Shown here piece by piece: positions 14,937 through 21,753 of a DNA stretch of 22,819 nucleotides. This stretch comes from a virus. The stretch is from positions 1 through 22,819 of the IMG/VR virus record IMGVR_UViG_3300029286_000257. The stretch is one strand, 5' to 3'. Within the stretch, counting starts at the first letter, position 1. The number at the start of each line of letters is the position of its first letter. A model generated the notes under the pieces. That model searched no databases, was not told the DNA's origin, and saw only the letters and a list, made by a program, of their open reading frames with translations. A program made the translations under genes and the position numbers.

Positions 14937-14948
14937 AGGAGGCGCGAC

Positions 14949-15317
14949 ATGTCTATTGATCTTGCCGGAGCGAATGCCTATTTCTCGCCAGGCAACCACC
15001 TGAAGGCGGAGGTCTGGGCCGGGTTCGATGAGGACCAGCCTGGGGGGGCTGTGGCGCAAGCCAAGCGGGTTCTTGCGCGAATGCTTTGTGACGGAATCGA
15101 GGAAGAGGCCACAACGGACGGCGATTTCCCTCGGCACGACCTGGCGGTGTACGAGCAGGCCTGTTATTTGCTGCAAGCCTCACCTTCCATGGCGGACGGC
15201 ACGTATACGGGCCCGAAGTGGGCGATCCCCGAGGAGCCCATGAATCCGCATGTGATCTGTGCGGATGCGCTGGCCTGGCTGGCGTACCCGGGCCAGATCA
15301 CGATTTCCAGGGGGTAA
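14949..15317 (+). CDS. head-tail connector-like protein
   Basis: A 122-residue protein whose N-terminus (GANAYFSPGNHLKAEVWAGF) and middle (AVAQAKRVLARMLCDGIEEE, then DLAVYEQACYLLQAS) follow the ANxYF...W...A...A pattern of phage head-completion/connector proteins, some of which are annotated as DnaT-like. It would help close the portal after packaging and provide the tail-joining ring. ATG 14949 follows AGGAGG (14937-14942) by six bases, so translation should be efficient although the gene lies directly behind a terminator. Homology is from pattern memory, hence moderate certainty. Confidence 0.6.
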   Translation: MSIDLAGANAYFSPGNHLKAEVWAGFDEDQPGGAVAQAKRVLARMLCDGIEEEATTDGDFPRHDLAVYEQACYLLQASPSMADGTYTGPKWAIPEEPMNPHVICADALAWLAYPGQITISRG

Positions 15318-15320
15318 CCC

Positions 15321-16313
15321 GTGCCCCGTCGCGCCCAAGCCAAGCTCGCCAAACTGATCCGGCGCGAGAATGTGTCTGTATCCCAGTTGGACGCCGCCAT
15401 CCGCAAGGCCCGGCAACGGGTCGCCATGATCGTACACGCCGCGGCACGAGATCAGAAACTGGTTGTATCCGGGCGCAATCGAGAGGCGCTCTACAAGCGG
15501 ATCGGGGATGCCTACGCCCAGCTTGACCTCGGGCTGAAGGACTGGAGCCGCGACTTGGTGCGCAAGGGGATTGTGGACTGGCGCGACGAGGCGATCCGGG
15601 ACGTGCGCGAGCAGACGTCTACGGACCCGAGCAACGACATCACCCGGTTTTCGCGCGAGTACGCCGAAGACATGTGGAAGCGCGTCGCCCCGCAGAATGG
15701 GCGCAGCCTGGCGGCGGTGTTCACGGACCGGATGGCCGAGGAGGATGTGAAGCGCCTGCGTCAGGCGGCCGTGGAGACGTTCCGGGAGGCCTCGCTCTCG
15801 GGGATGACGGCCAATGAGATCCATGCGACCATCCAGGCGAAATGGGACGCGGCCGCCGGCGACATGGCGGCGTTCCGATTCACCGACGCCGCGGGCCGCT
15901 CCTGGAGCAACGCGCGTTATTTGCAAATGCTGGTGCGGACAACGGAACAGCGTGTGGCGCGGGACAGCTATTTTGACGCCCTGATCGAGCATGGTGACGA
16001 CCTGGCCCAGATCGAAAACGTGGACGGGGACGCCTGCGATATCTGCCAGGCCTGGGACGGGGTGATCGTCAGCATCAGCGGGTCGAACGACAAGTACCCG
16101 AGCTATCAGCAGGCGTTGGATGCCGGTTGCTTCCACCCGAATTGCCGGTGCATGGCGGAGCGGGTGGACGAGACACTTGACCAGGCGGAGATCGCGAAGC
16201 AGGCGCAGACGGAGACGCCGGACTTCGAGCGGCAGGAGGGTGAGACGGACACGGAGTACCGGAACAGGATGACGGAGGCGGTCGGGAAGTATTCGGAGGA
16301 GTTCGGGGCGTGA
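15321..16313 (+). CDS. minor capsid / head morphogenesis protein (gp7/Mu F-like)
   Basis: A 330-residue minor head protein. The first 200 residues are helical and Arg-rich (QLDAAIRKARQRVAMIVHAA). The recognisable part is the C-terminal domain: ARYLQMLVRTTEQRVARDSY, then DGDACDICQAWDGVIVSISG, YPSYQQALDAGCFHPNCRCM. The CxxC and the FHPNCRC segment are typical of SPP1 gp7/Mu gpF-like and phage_min_cap2 proteins, which enter the head with the portal and help DNA exit. It starts at GTG 15321 three bases after the previous stop and ends overlapping the methyltransferase ATG. It lies after, not before, the capsid gene, a less common order. Confidence 0.85.
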   Translation: MPRRAQAKLAKLIRRENVSVSQLDAAIRKARQRVAMIVHAAARDQKLVVSGRNREALYKRIGDAYAQLDLGLKDWSRDLVRKGIVDWRDEAIRDVREQTSTDPSNDITRFSREYAEDMWKRVAPQNGRSLAAVFTDRMAEEDVKRLRQAAVETFREASLSGMTANEIHATIQAKWDAAAGDMAAFRFTDAAGRSWSNARYLQMLVRTTEQRVARDSYFDALIEHGDDLAQIENVDGDACDICQAWDGVIVSISGSNDKYPSYQQALDAGCFHPNCRCMAERVDETLDQAEIAKQAQTETPDFERQEGETDTEYRNRMTEAVGKYSEEFGA

Positions 16314-17623
16314 GTCAGGAGACAGAAGTTGTCAGGACAAAAATTGTCCCGGAAAGACAAAACCTGTCCGGAACAGAAGACCGTATGCTACGCGGAGAGA
16401 CTGGTGTCGATCCTGGGAAATTTACGCGCCGAACTATTGACACGACGAAATTGCCCGACTCGCTTGACCGCACCGTGCAACAGACCAGCTTGGCGAACCT
16501 GAAGAAACAGCCGGGATACGAAGCGGCAAAGTGCCATGGCGATGTCAAGGCGGCCGACGACGTTGTCACGGCTCTGTTGAAAAGGGATCGGATCAAGGAA
16601 CTCAAGGCGAAGCTCGACCCGGACAAGAATGACGAACTCACACACGTTGACCTGTTCAGCGGGATTGGCGGATTTGCTCTTGCCGCTCGATGGACTGGAT
16701 TCCGCACCGTCGCCTTCTGCGAGTGCGAGCCCTACGCGCAGCGCGTCCTGCGCAAGCACTGGCCCGACGTGCCGATCCATGACGACGTGCGAACCTTCCC
16801 CGGAGCGAGCCATGCAGGGGCAACTCTTCTCACCGGCGGATTCCCTTGCCAGCCGTTCAGCCTTGCCGGGAAGCGCGGAGGCGCGGGAGATGACCGCTTC
16901 CTCTGGCCGGCGATGGTTGCCGTTATTGAAGCTGTCTGGCCGACTTGGATCATTGGCGAGAATGTGCCTGGCATCGTCACGATGGAACTCGACCGTTGTG
17001 CATCTGACCTGGAGGCCCAAGGCTACGCCGTCTGGCCGGTTATTCTTCCAGCTTGCGCCGTCGGTGCCTTCCACCGACGAGACCGAGTGTGGATTGTGGC
17101 CCAACGCGAGAAGTCGGGACTGGAAGGGCCAGACGCAACGCGGCCAGCACGCGCCGATGGACGGGTTGCCAAATGCGGTGGCGATGTGGCCGACGCCAAG
17201 GGCGGCGGAGGCCGGGGCAGACTTTGCGAAGCTGAACCGAAGCAAAACCGGAATCAGTCTGCCGACGGCGGCGGCACTCTGGCCGACTCCGAGAGCCGGG
17301 AAGGTGACGGACGAGGAGCCGGAAGCATGGGCGGCGCGGCGGGACGCGGGGAAGGTGTCAACACCACCGCTCACGCTGGCCGTGAAGATGTACCCAACGC
17401 CGGACGTGGGGGCGGCGAAGGGGCGCGGGGCTGCGAGCGCGGAGGATCGAACGCGGCTTGGTGGGAGCCTGAACCCGACGTGGGTCGAGTGGCTACAGGG
17501 ATACCCGCTCGGGTGGACCGACTGCGCGGACTCGGCAACGCCATCGTGCCGCAAGTCGCGGCGGAAATCATGAGGATGATCGTGAGCATACATACGCAGA
17601 ACAATGCCGTGAGGGTCAAATGA
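16310..17623 (+). CDS. dcm: C5-cytosine DNA methyltransferase with a fused N-terminus
   Basis: A 437-residue C5-cytosine methyltransferase. Motif I DLFSGIGG (114-121), motif IV GGFPCQPFS with the catalytic Cys 180, motif VI ENVPG (217-221), motif VIII RRDRVWIVA (256-264) and motif X GLGNAIVPQVA (about 407-417) are all present, so it can be active. Residues 1-108 are extra: homologues normally start near THVDLFSG. Part of this section (LKKQPGYEAAKCHGDVKAAD, then VVTALLKRDRI) resembles the start of phage phosphoribosyltransferases. Residues 265-395, where the target-recognition domain belongs, are Gly-rich and low-complexity, while the +1 frame looks better there. The ATG overlaps the minor capsid stop. 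It probably masks phage DNA from host restriction. Confidence 0.88.
   Translation: MSQETEVVRTKIVPERQNLSGTEDRMLRGETGVDPGKFTRRTIDTTKLPDSLDRTVQQTSLANLKKQPGYEAAKCHGDVKAADDVVTALLKRDRIKELKAKLDPDKNDELTHVDLFSGIGGFALAARWTGFRTVAFCECEPYAQRVLRKHWPDVPIHDDVRTFPGASHAGATLLTGGFPCQPFSLAGKRGGAGDDRFLWPAMVAVIEAVWPTWIIGENVPGIVTMELDRCASDLEAQGYAVWPVILPACAVGAFHRRDRVWIVAQREKSGLEGPDATRPARADGRVAKCGGDVADAKGGGGRGRLCEAEPKQNRNQSADGGGTLADSESREGDGRGAGSMGGAAGRGEGVNTTAHAGREDVPNAGRGGGEGARGCERGGSNAAWWEPEPDVGRVATGIPARVDRLRGLGNAIVPQVAAEIMRMIVSIHTQNNAVRVK
16329..16376 (+). repeat. alternating TTGTC / GACAA half-site array
   Basis: Half-sites alternate in orientation: TTGTC (16329), GGACAA (16335), TTGTCC (16344), GACAA (16356), CTGTCC (16364) and GGAACAG (16370). 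The central GGACAA-AAA-TTGTCC (16335-16349) is a perfect 6-bp inverted repeat. It covers codons 7-22 of the methyltransferase gene, next to its start, so it could be an operator for it or an inserted repeat element. Confidence 0.5.
16629..17573 (+). CDS. overlapping +1 frame with WPTP motifs (possible second product of the dcm locus)
   Basis: A 314-codon frame lies entirely inside dcm, one base forward. Its last half has features that do not look random: LWPN (17094), MWPTPR (17184), LWPTPRA (17277), MYPTPD (about 17387), and SLNPTWVEWLQGYPLGWT near the end. I recall phage proteins with repeated WPTP motifs and a terminal VEWLMGxPxGWT, but I cannot check this. By hand count about 80% of third codon positions in the last ~145 codons are G or C, against about 63% for the dcm frame over the same bases. 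It may be a separate protein, or the true target-recognition segment joined to the methyltransferase by frameshift. The first third is Ser-rich and looks like a shadow. Confidence 0.4.
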   Translation: MTNSHTLTCSAGLADLLLPLDGLDSAPSPSASASPTRSASCASTGPTCRSMTTCEPSPERAMQGQLFSPADSLASRSALPGSAEAREMTASSGRRWLPLLKLSGRLGSLARMCLASSRWNSTVVHLTWRPKATPSGRLFFQLAPSVPSTDETECGLWPNARSRDWKGQTQRGQHAPMDGLPNAVAMWPTPRAAEAGADFAKLNRSKTGISLPTAAALWPTPRAGKVTDEEPEAWAARRDAGKVSTPPLTLAVKMYPTPDVGAAKGRGAASAEDRTRLGGSLNPTWVEWLQGYPLGWTDCADSATPSCRKSRRKS

Positions 17624-17751
17624 CCGCTGCGGGCATTTATACCCTCGACGGGCTGGTTGGCCTTTCTTTCCGCTGCATCGTCGCCGACCCGCCGCGGGCG
17701 CCAGTACGGTGCCGCACTTGGTTGGGGGTTCTTGATTATGGAAACGTTTGA
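17620..17751 (+). CDS. 43-codon ORF, possible MT-A70-type methyltransferase remnant
   Basis: ATG 17620 overlaps the dcm stop (ATGA) and follows GAGGG at 17611-17615. The 43-residue product contains FRCIVADPP, like the IVADPPW motif of MT-A70-type adenine methyltransferases, but the Trp is replaced by Arg and the frame stops at 17749-17751, 14 bases into the Dam gene. It may be the leftover start of a replaced methyltransferase that now serves to couple dcm to dam translation. Too short to be an enzyme. Confidence 0.35.
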   Translation: MTAAGIYTLDGLVGLSFRCIVADPPRAPVRCRTWLGVLDYGNV

Positions 17752-18337
17752 AGACAAGTCACGCCGTGGCGGAACGAAGACCCGCTACCTGTTTTCCGGT
17801 TGCATCCGCAAGGGTGACTACTCGGACGAATACTACACCCCTTCCCACATCGTGACGTCCCTTGGCCGTTTCGACTTGGACCCGAGCGCTGGGCCGAAAA
17901 GCCATGCTCGCCGGAACATCCGGCTCCCCAAAGACGGCCTGTCCGCGAAGTGGACAGGCCGGGTGTGGATGAACCCGCCATACAGTACGCTGCACCGATG
18001 GCTGCAACGGTTCGTCGCCCATGGCGACGGCGTGGCGCTTGTGAACGCCCGCCCCGACGCCAAGTGGTTTCAATATCTCTGCGCCCATGCGGACGCTATC
18101 CTCTGGCTTCGTGGGCGCGTGCGCTTCGAGCGCCCAGACGGAACGTCCGGCGGGTCTCCGGTGGGCAGTGTGCTGGTCGCATACGGGGAGCGCAACGCCG
18201 CCGCGCTCCTTGCGTCGGGACTGCCCGGCGTGGTGATGACGGTGCGGCATTGTACCCCCAACGCTGGGGCTGTGCCTCGGCGCGGTAGCGACGTAGGCAC
18301 CAGCCCCTTGTTGGGGCTTCCGGGTTCTGGAGACTGA
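17738..18337 (+). CDS. dam: Dam-type phage N6-adenine methyltransferase
   Basis: A 199-residue enzyme of the phage Dam family (PF05869-like), which methylates adenine in DNA. The conserved start DEYYTPSHIV (30-39), the FDLDPSAGP element (45-53), and the catalytic MNPPYS (78-83) are present, followed by a strand/helix region (GVALVNARPDAKWFQYLCAH) and SPVGSVLVAYG. Length is typical. ATG 17738 is preferred because it follows a GGGGGT stretch and homology begins soon after; the frame stays open upstream to 17657, giving an unconvincing Arg/Gly-rich extension. The next methyltransferase starts one base after its stop, so the two are made together. Confidence 0.9.
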   Translation: METFEDKSRRGGTKTRYLFSGCIRKGDYSDEYYTPSHIVTSLGRFDLDPSAGPKSHARRNIRLPKDGLSAKWTGRVWMNPPYSTLHRWLQRFVAHGDGVALVNARPDAKWFQYLCAHADAILWLRGRVRFERPDGTSGGSPVGSVLVAYGERNAAALLASGLPGVVMTVRHCTPNAGAVPRRGSDVGTSPLLGLPGSGD

Positions 18338-18338
18338 C

Positions 18339-19487
18339 ATGGTGACGATCCTGACAGGCGATTGCCGCGAGGTGTTGAAGACGCTGCCCGATGCGTCGGT
18401 CAACTGCTGTGTCACGTCCCCGCCGTACTGGGGGCTGCGTGATTACGGGCACGCCGGGCAGATCGGACTGGAGCCGACGCCGGAAGAGTACGTCGTCAAC
18501 CTAGTCGCCGTGTTCCGCGAGGTCCGTCGCGCCTTGCGCGACGACGGCACGCTCTGGCTGAACCTGGGGGACTCCTACACGGCGAACGCTGGGCAGAGGA
18601 AATCCACCGATGCCAGGGGACCGAAGCAATGCACGAATCGCGGAAGCACCGACCTTGGATCACGCGCCCTCGACAACCTGCCCGCCAAGAATCTCGTGGG
18701 CATCCCCTGGCGCGTGGCGTTTGCCTTGCAGGCTGACGGCTGGTGGCTGCGCTCGGACATCATCTGGCACAAGCCAAACCCCATGCCGGAGAGTGTGACC
18801 GACAGGCCGACCAAGAGCCATGAGTACATCTTCCTCCTGACCAAATGCGACCGCTACTACTACGACGCCGAGGCGATCAAGGAGCCGGTGCAGTCGGGAC
18901 CGTCTGACGTGCGGAAGATGCTCGAATCGAAGGACAGGATTGACGCAAAGCATTTCCACACGGACGCCGGGCCGCTGGCCGCCGCGAACCACCGGACGAA
19001 CATCGGGAACAAGCGGGCGGTGGGCGGCACGAAGAAGGAAGGGCCGAACAGCCAGATGCACGTCAGCCATGCGGCAGGGAGAGAAGCCAGCGAGCCGAAC
19101 CCGTCCCGGTCTGCGCTGCGCGTGCATGGCAACGCGCCAGGGCGACACTCTGACGGCGGCCAGGCGTGCAATGACCCGGAGCAACTGTTCAGGAACAAGC
19201 GGGACGTGTGGACGGTGGGAACGTCAACCTACGACGGTGCCCACTTCGCCACCTTCCCGCCCGCGCTGATTGTGCCGTGCATCCTCGCCGGGTGCCCGGC
19301 GGGCGGCACGGTGCTCGACCCCTTTGGCGGGAGTGGGACCACGGGCGACGTGGCGAGCGGCAACGGACGCCGGGCCGTGCTGGTCGAGTTGAACCCGGAG
19401 TACGCGAAACTGGCACAGGACAGGTGCGGCCTGTTCTGTAGCCCCAACGCGAACATGAGGATTGAGGAACGGAGCGCAGCGGAGTGA
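18339..19487 (+). CDS. beta-class N4-cytosine/N6-adenine DNA methyltransferase
   Basis: A 382-residue enzyme with the catalytic motif TSPPYWGLRDYG (26-37) first and the AdoMet-binding motif LDPFGGSGTTG near the C-terminus, the order of beta-class amino-methyltransferases. The start VTILTGDCREVLKTLPDASV is typical. SPPYW favours N4-cytosine, but N6-adenine cannot be excluded. About residues 190-290 form a polar variable segment where a target-recognition domain would lie. It begins one base after dam, with GGAG (18328-18331) upstream. Together with dcm and dam it would give three different base modifications and broad resistance to host restriction. Confidence 0.92.
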   Translation: MVTILTGDCREVLKTLPDASVNCCVTSPPYWGLRDYGHAGQIGLEPTPEEYVVNLVAVFREVRRALRDDGTLWLNLGDSYTANAGQRKSTDARGPKQCTNRGSTDLGSRALDNLPAKNLVGIPWRVAFALQADGWWLRSDIIWHKPNPMPESVTDRPTKSHEYIFLLTKCDRYYYDAEAIKEPVQSGPSDVRKMLESKDRIDAKHFHTDAGPLAAANHRTNIGNKRAVGGTKKEGPNSQMHVSHAAGREASEPNPSRSALRVHGNAPGRHSDGGQACNDPEQLFRNKRDVWTVGTSTYDGAHFATFPPALIVPCILAGCPAGGTVLDPFGGSGTTGDVASGNGRRAVLVELNPEYAKLAQDRCGLFCSPNANMRIEERSAAE

Positions 19488-19556
19488 CGTGTTGCCGGTG
19501 AGATATGCACAGCAGCTATCGCGCTCTCGCGGCATCTTGAATCCCCGGCCATAGGC

Positions 19557-19802
19557 ATGACCAAGCGCGTTCAGATCACCGACCTGCGGGAAGTAAAAAT
19601 CCTGCGGGTAATCTGCACAAAATGCGGGACGGCGATTACATCCAGCCTGAAGCACTGCGGCAGCGCTGAATTGTGCCGAGCGTGCAATAAGCGGGTGAAC
19701 ATGGAAAACTTTCTCGACTTGGCCAGCGCCATCGGCCGGCTTAACGCAAGCAAGGGTCCGGCTTTCCGCGTCGAGATCGAGACGGAAGACTCGCAGGAAT
19801 AA
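19557..19802 (+). CDS. small zinc-ribbon protein
   Basis: An 81-residue protein with CTKCG (C20, C23) and CRAC (C40, C43), plus C34, forming a likely zinc ribbon. The rest is a short helix (FLDLASAIGRLNASKG) and a strand (AFRVEIETED). Similar small zinc-ribbon proteins occur in many prophages without known function. Its position next to methyltransferases recalls phage Mu Com, a zinc protein that allows translation of the mom modification gene, but there is no clear sequence match. It closes the methyltransferase block; a 139-base gap follows, in which no convincing forward gene is seen. Confidence 0.6.
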   Translation: MTKRVQITDLREVKILRVICTKCGTAITSSLKHCGSAELCRACNKRVNMENFLDLASAIGRLNASKGPAFRVEIETEDSQE

Positions 19803-19941
19803 CTCCTGCTTCCACTAAAACGCCCGCAACCCAGCCGCTTTTAACCGCTGCGCGGCGATCTCCGCCTTATCCTTGCCCTGACGCCTTCCGCCGCCCGAAC
19901 CGTTTGTAGGGCCTTCCAGCCTTGATTCCCCGGCTTTGGGT

Positions 19942-20556
19942 GTGATTGACGCCACGGTCAAAGTCGAAGGCTTGCGCGAAGCGTTGCGGGATCTGTCCGC
20001 CATGGACGGCCATGCCCGCGGCGGACTCAAGCGCGCGCTGTGGCGGATGGGGGCGCTGGTCAAGAAGACGGCGGTCCGTTATGCGCCGATCTCGCCCAGT
20101 ACGGGGATGCTCAAGCGGTTTCTCAGGCGCGGCGCCATAGCCGGGGATCGGGTGACACTGAAGGCGACCAAGCGCCGCGGGGTGACGGAGGTGATGCTGA
20201 CCCAGTTCTACGCGGACCGGCTGAAGACTGATTTTTACGGCTTTGGCAACCCGCGTTCCACGACGCTGCCGAAGCCGGGCGGGCTGATGCGGTCCATAAC
20301 CCTGCACGCGACAGAGAACCAGGCGGAGATATTTGTCCCGGTCAACAGTGAGGCAGGCAAGTACGCATTCCGGATCCACGAGGAATTCGGCAAGACTTGG
20401 TTCCATCGCGGCCCCGGAACCCAGGCCAAGGGCGCGCAGGCTGGAGCCAAGTTCATCGAGCGAGCGGTCACGGATAACGGGCGGGAGCTGGTCCGGATCG
20501 CGGAGGATGAGATGGATCGGGCGTTGGTGCGGGCGTTGCGTGTGGGAAAGTCGTGA
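19942..20556 (+). CDS. HK97 gp10-like neck / tail-completion protein
   Basis: A 204-residue protein similar in pattern to the HK97 gp10-like family that joins head and tail. The N-terminus reads VIDATVKVEGLREALRDLSA, then GGLKRALWRMGALVKKTAVR and YAPISPSTGMLKRFLR, the typical order of a Gly-Leu helix, an amphipathic helix, and the AP-x-x-TGxL motif before a basic strand. The middle (FYGFGNPRSTTLPKPGG) is longer than in the family minimum. GTG 19942 is a guess; TTG 19936 is equally possible and neither has a good ribosome binding site. Confidence 0.75.
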   Translation: MIDATVKVEGLREALRDLSAMDGHARGGLKRALWRMGALVKKTAVRYAPISPSTGMLKRFLRRGAIAGDRVTLKATKRRGVTEVMLTQFYADRLKTDFYGFGNPRSTTLPKPGGLMRSITLHATENQAEIFVPVNSEAGKYAFRIHEEFGKTWFHRGPGTQAKGAQAGAKFIERAVTDNGRELVRIAEDEMDRALVRALRVGKS

Positions 20557-20573
20557 AAAGTGAGAGGTGAAGC

Positions 20574-21008
20574 GTGAATTTCGATGCGACGGCATGGGAT
20601 CGGGCGGAACGGGCGGCGTTCGAGGCGCTGATTGCGGCGATCCCGAACAGCCGGGAAGGCCGGAACGCCTTCCTGGGCGAATTGCCGGACATGTACAACA
20701 CCTGGAGCTTCATCACGGGCGACGGACCGACGAACGGACCCTGGAATCAAAGCATGGTGTCCATGCGTATGCAGGCGGTCATTGTCGGGCGCTATGTTGA
20801 GCGCAAGGATGCCCAGCGCTTCGCCATGAGCGTGGTGGCCTTGTTACGCGGGCCGGTGCGCGGAACGGAGCCGGTCTATCTTTTTCGGGGTGGTACGACG
20901 CAACCGACCTGCCGGCGGGATGCCATTGATGCGGCGAATCACAGACAGCCGGTCCCGGTGTGGACGGCGGAGATACCGGCGGAGATCGTGTTTGAGACAA
21001 AGGGTTGA
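20574..21008 (+). CDS. tail-terminator-like protein
   Basis: A 144-residue protein between the gp10-like gene and the next structural gene, which is where tail-terminator (gpU-like) or second neck proteins are encoded. The sequence starts NFDATAWDRAERAAFEALIA and continues with AIPNSREGRNAFLGELPD and MVSMRMQAVIVGRYVERKDA; the end is a strand pair (VPVWTAEIPAEIVFETKG). I cannot match it to a family with certainty; the assignment is mostly by order and size. GAGAGGTG lies just upstream of the GTG start. Confidence 0.55.
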   Translation: MNFDATAWDRAERAAFEALIAAIPNSREGRNAFLGELPDMYNTWSFITGDGPTNGPWNQSMVSMRMQAVIVGRYVERKDAQRFAMSVVALLRGPVRGTEPVYLFRGGTTQPTCRRDAIDAANHRQPVPVWTAEIPAEIVFETKG

Positions 21009-21040
21009 TTCGCTGGCTATAGGAAACAAGGGAAAAGGCC

Positions 21041-21739
21041 ATGGCTGAATTGTCCCGCGTCTATAGTCTGTACATCAACGGGGATAAACCCGGCGGATTG
21101 AACGCGCTGCTGTCCGGAAAAACGTCTTCGCAGATCATCGAAACCCCGGCCTTCATGCAGGGCGACCGGTTCGCGTTGCGACTGTTTTTTCGAAAACCCG
21201 GCGCTACGTTGAACGATGCCTCCACGGCGTACGAACTCCCCGCTACGTTCAGCCTGGTGCTGTCGGGCAAACTGGCGACGGCGATAAAAACCGGATCGAA
21301 CCTGATCCTGGTATCCACTTGGACGAAGACGGGCACCGGCGACGATGTTTACTACTCCGGCTCCATGGATATGAACACGGCGGAGTTGACTGCTGCATTT
21401 GAGACTGCTTCGGCCGATACGTTGTCGGTCTATGTGGACATCGAAGTGCGCGACGCGACCAATTCGGAACGGACCACGTACCGGGTGCCGGTGACAGTGT
21501 ATCGCCAGGTGTACGACGGGCAGATGGAGCCATCCCCGCTGGGATATCCCGAGATTGTGATGGTTTCGCCGAACGGCTCGTATTGGAAGGTCGGCGTGGC
21601 AGACACGGGCCAGGTGGAGATCGTGGCAACGACCACCCAACCGGCCTACACCTCGCTGACGATGGTGTCCCCGGGCGGGACGCATTACGGGCTATCCGTT
21701 ACGGATGCCGGCAACGTTCAGATTGTGAGTTTGGAGTAA
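21041..21739 (+). CDS. structural (tail/fibre-associated) protein with duplicated C-terminal motif
   Basis: A 232-residue protein, probably a tail or tail-tip component. The first 160 residues form a beta-rich domain (SLYINGDKPGGLNALLSGKT, then ATFSLVLSGKLATAIKTGSN, LSVYVDIEVRDATNSERTTY). The C-terminus has two related 22-residue units at residues 174-195 and 208-229; both begin MVSP, then have Gly at position 6, an aromatic near 8-9, Val at 13, Asp at 15, Gly at 17 and end in V-x-I-V, with 11 of 22 positions identical. Such beta-hairpin units are seen in phage fibre proteins and may support oligomerisation. It has no signal peptide, unlike the gene that follows 14 bases later. Confidence 0.65.
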   Translation: MAELSRVYSLYINGDKPGGLNALLSGKTSSQIIETPAFMQGDRFALRLFFRKPGATLNDASTAYELPATFSLVLSGKLATAIKTGSNLILVSTWTKTGTGDDVYYSGSMDMNTAELTAAFETASADTLSVYVDIEVRDATNSERTTYRVPVTVYRQVYDGQMEPSPLGYPEIVMVSPNGSYWKVGVADTGQVEIVATTTQPAYTSLTMVSPGGTHYGLSVTDAGNVQIVSLE

Positions 21740-21753
21740 CGAAAGGCGCGAAA

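Noticed and set aside
15180-16136. 318-codon reverse-strand open frame opposite the minor capsid gene
   Set aside because: The forward gene has the diagnostic CxxC and FHPNCRC segment; the reverse product is unlike any protein family I know.
16388-17593. 401-codon reverse-strand open frame opposite dcm
   Set aside because: No motif or ribosome binding site; explained by GC-rich codon bias of the forward gene.
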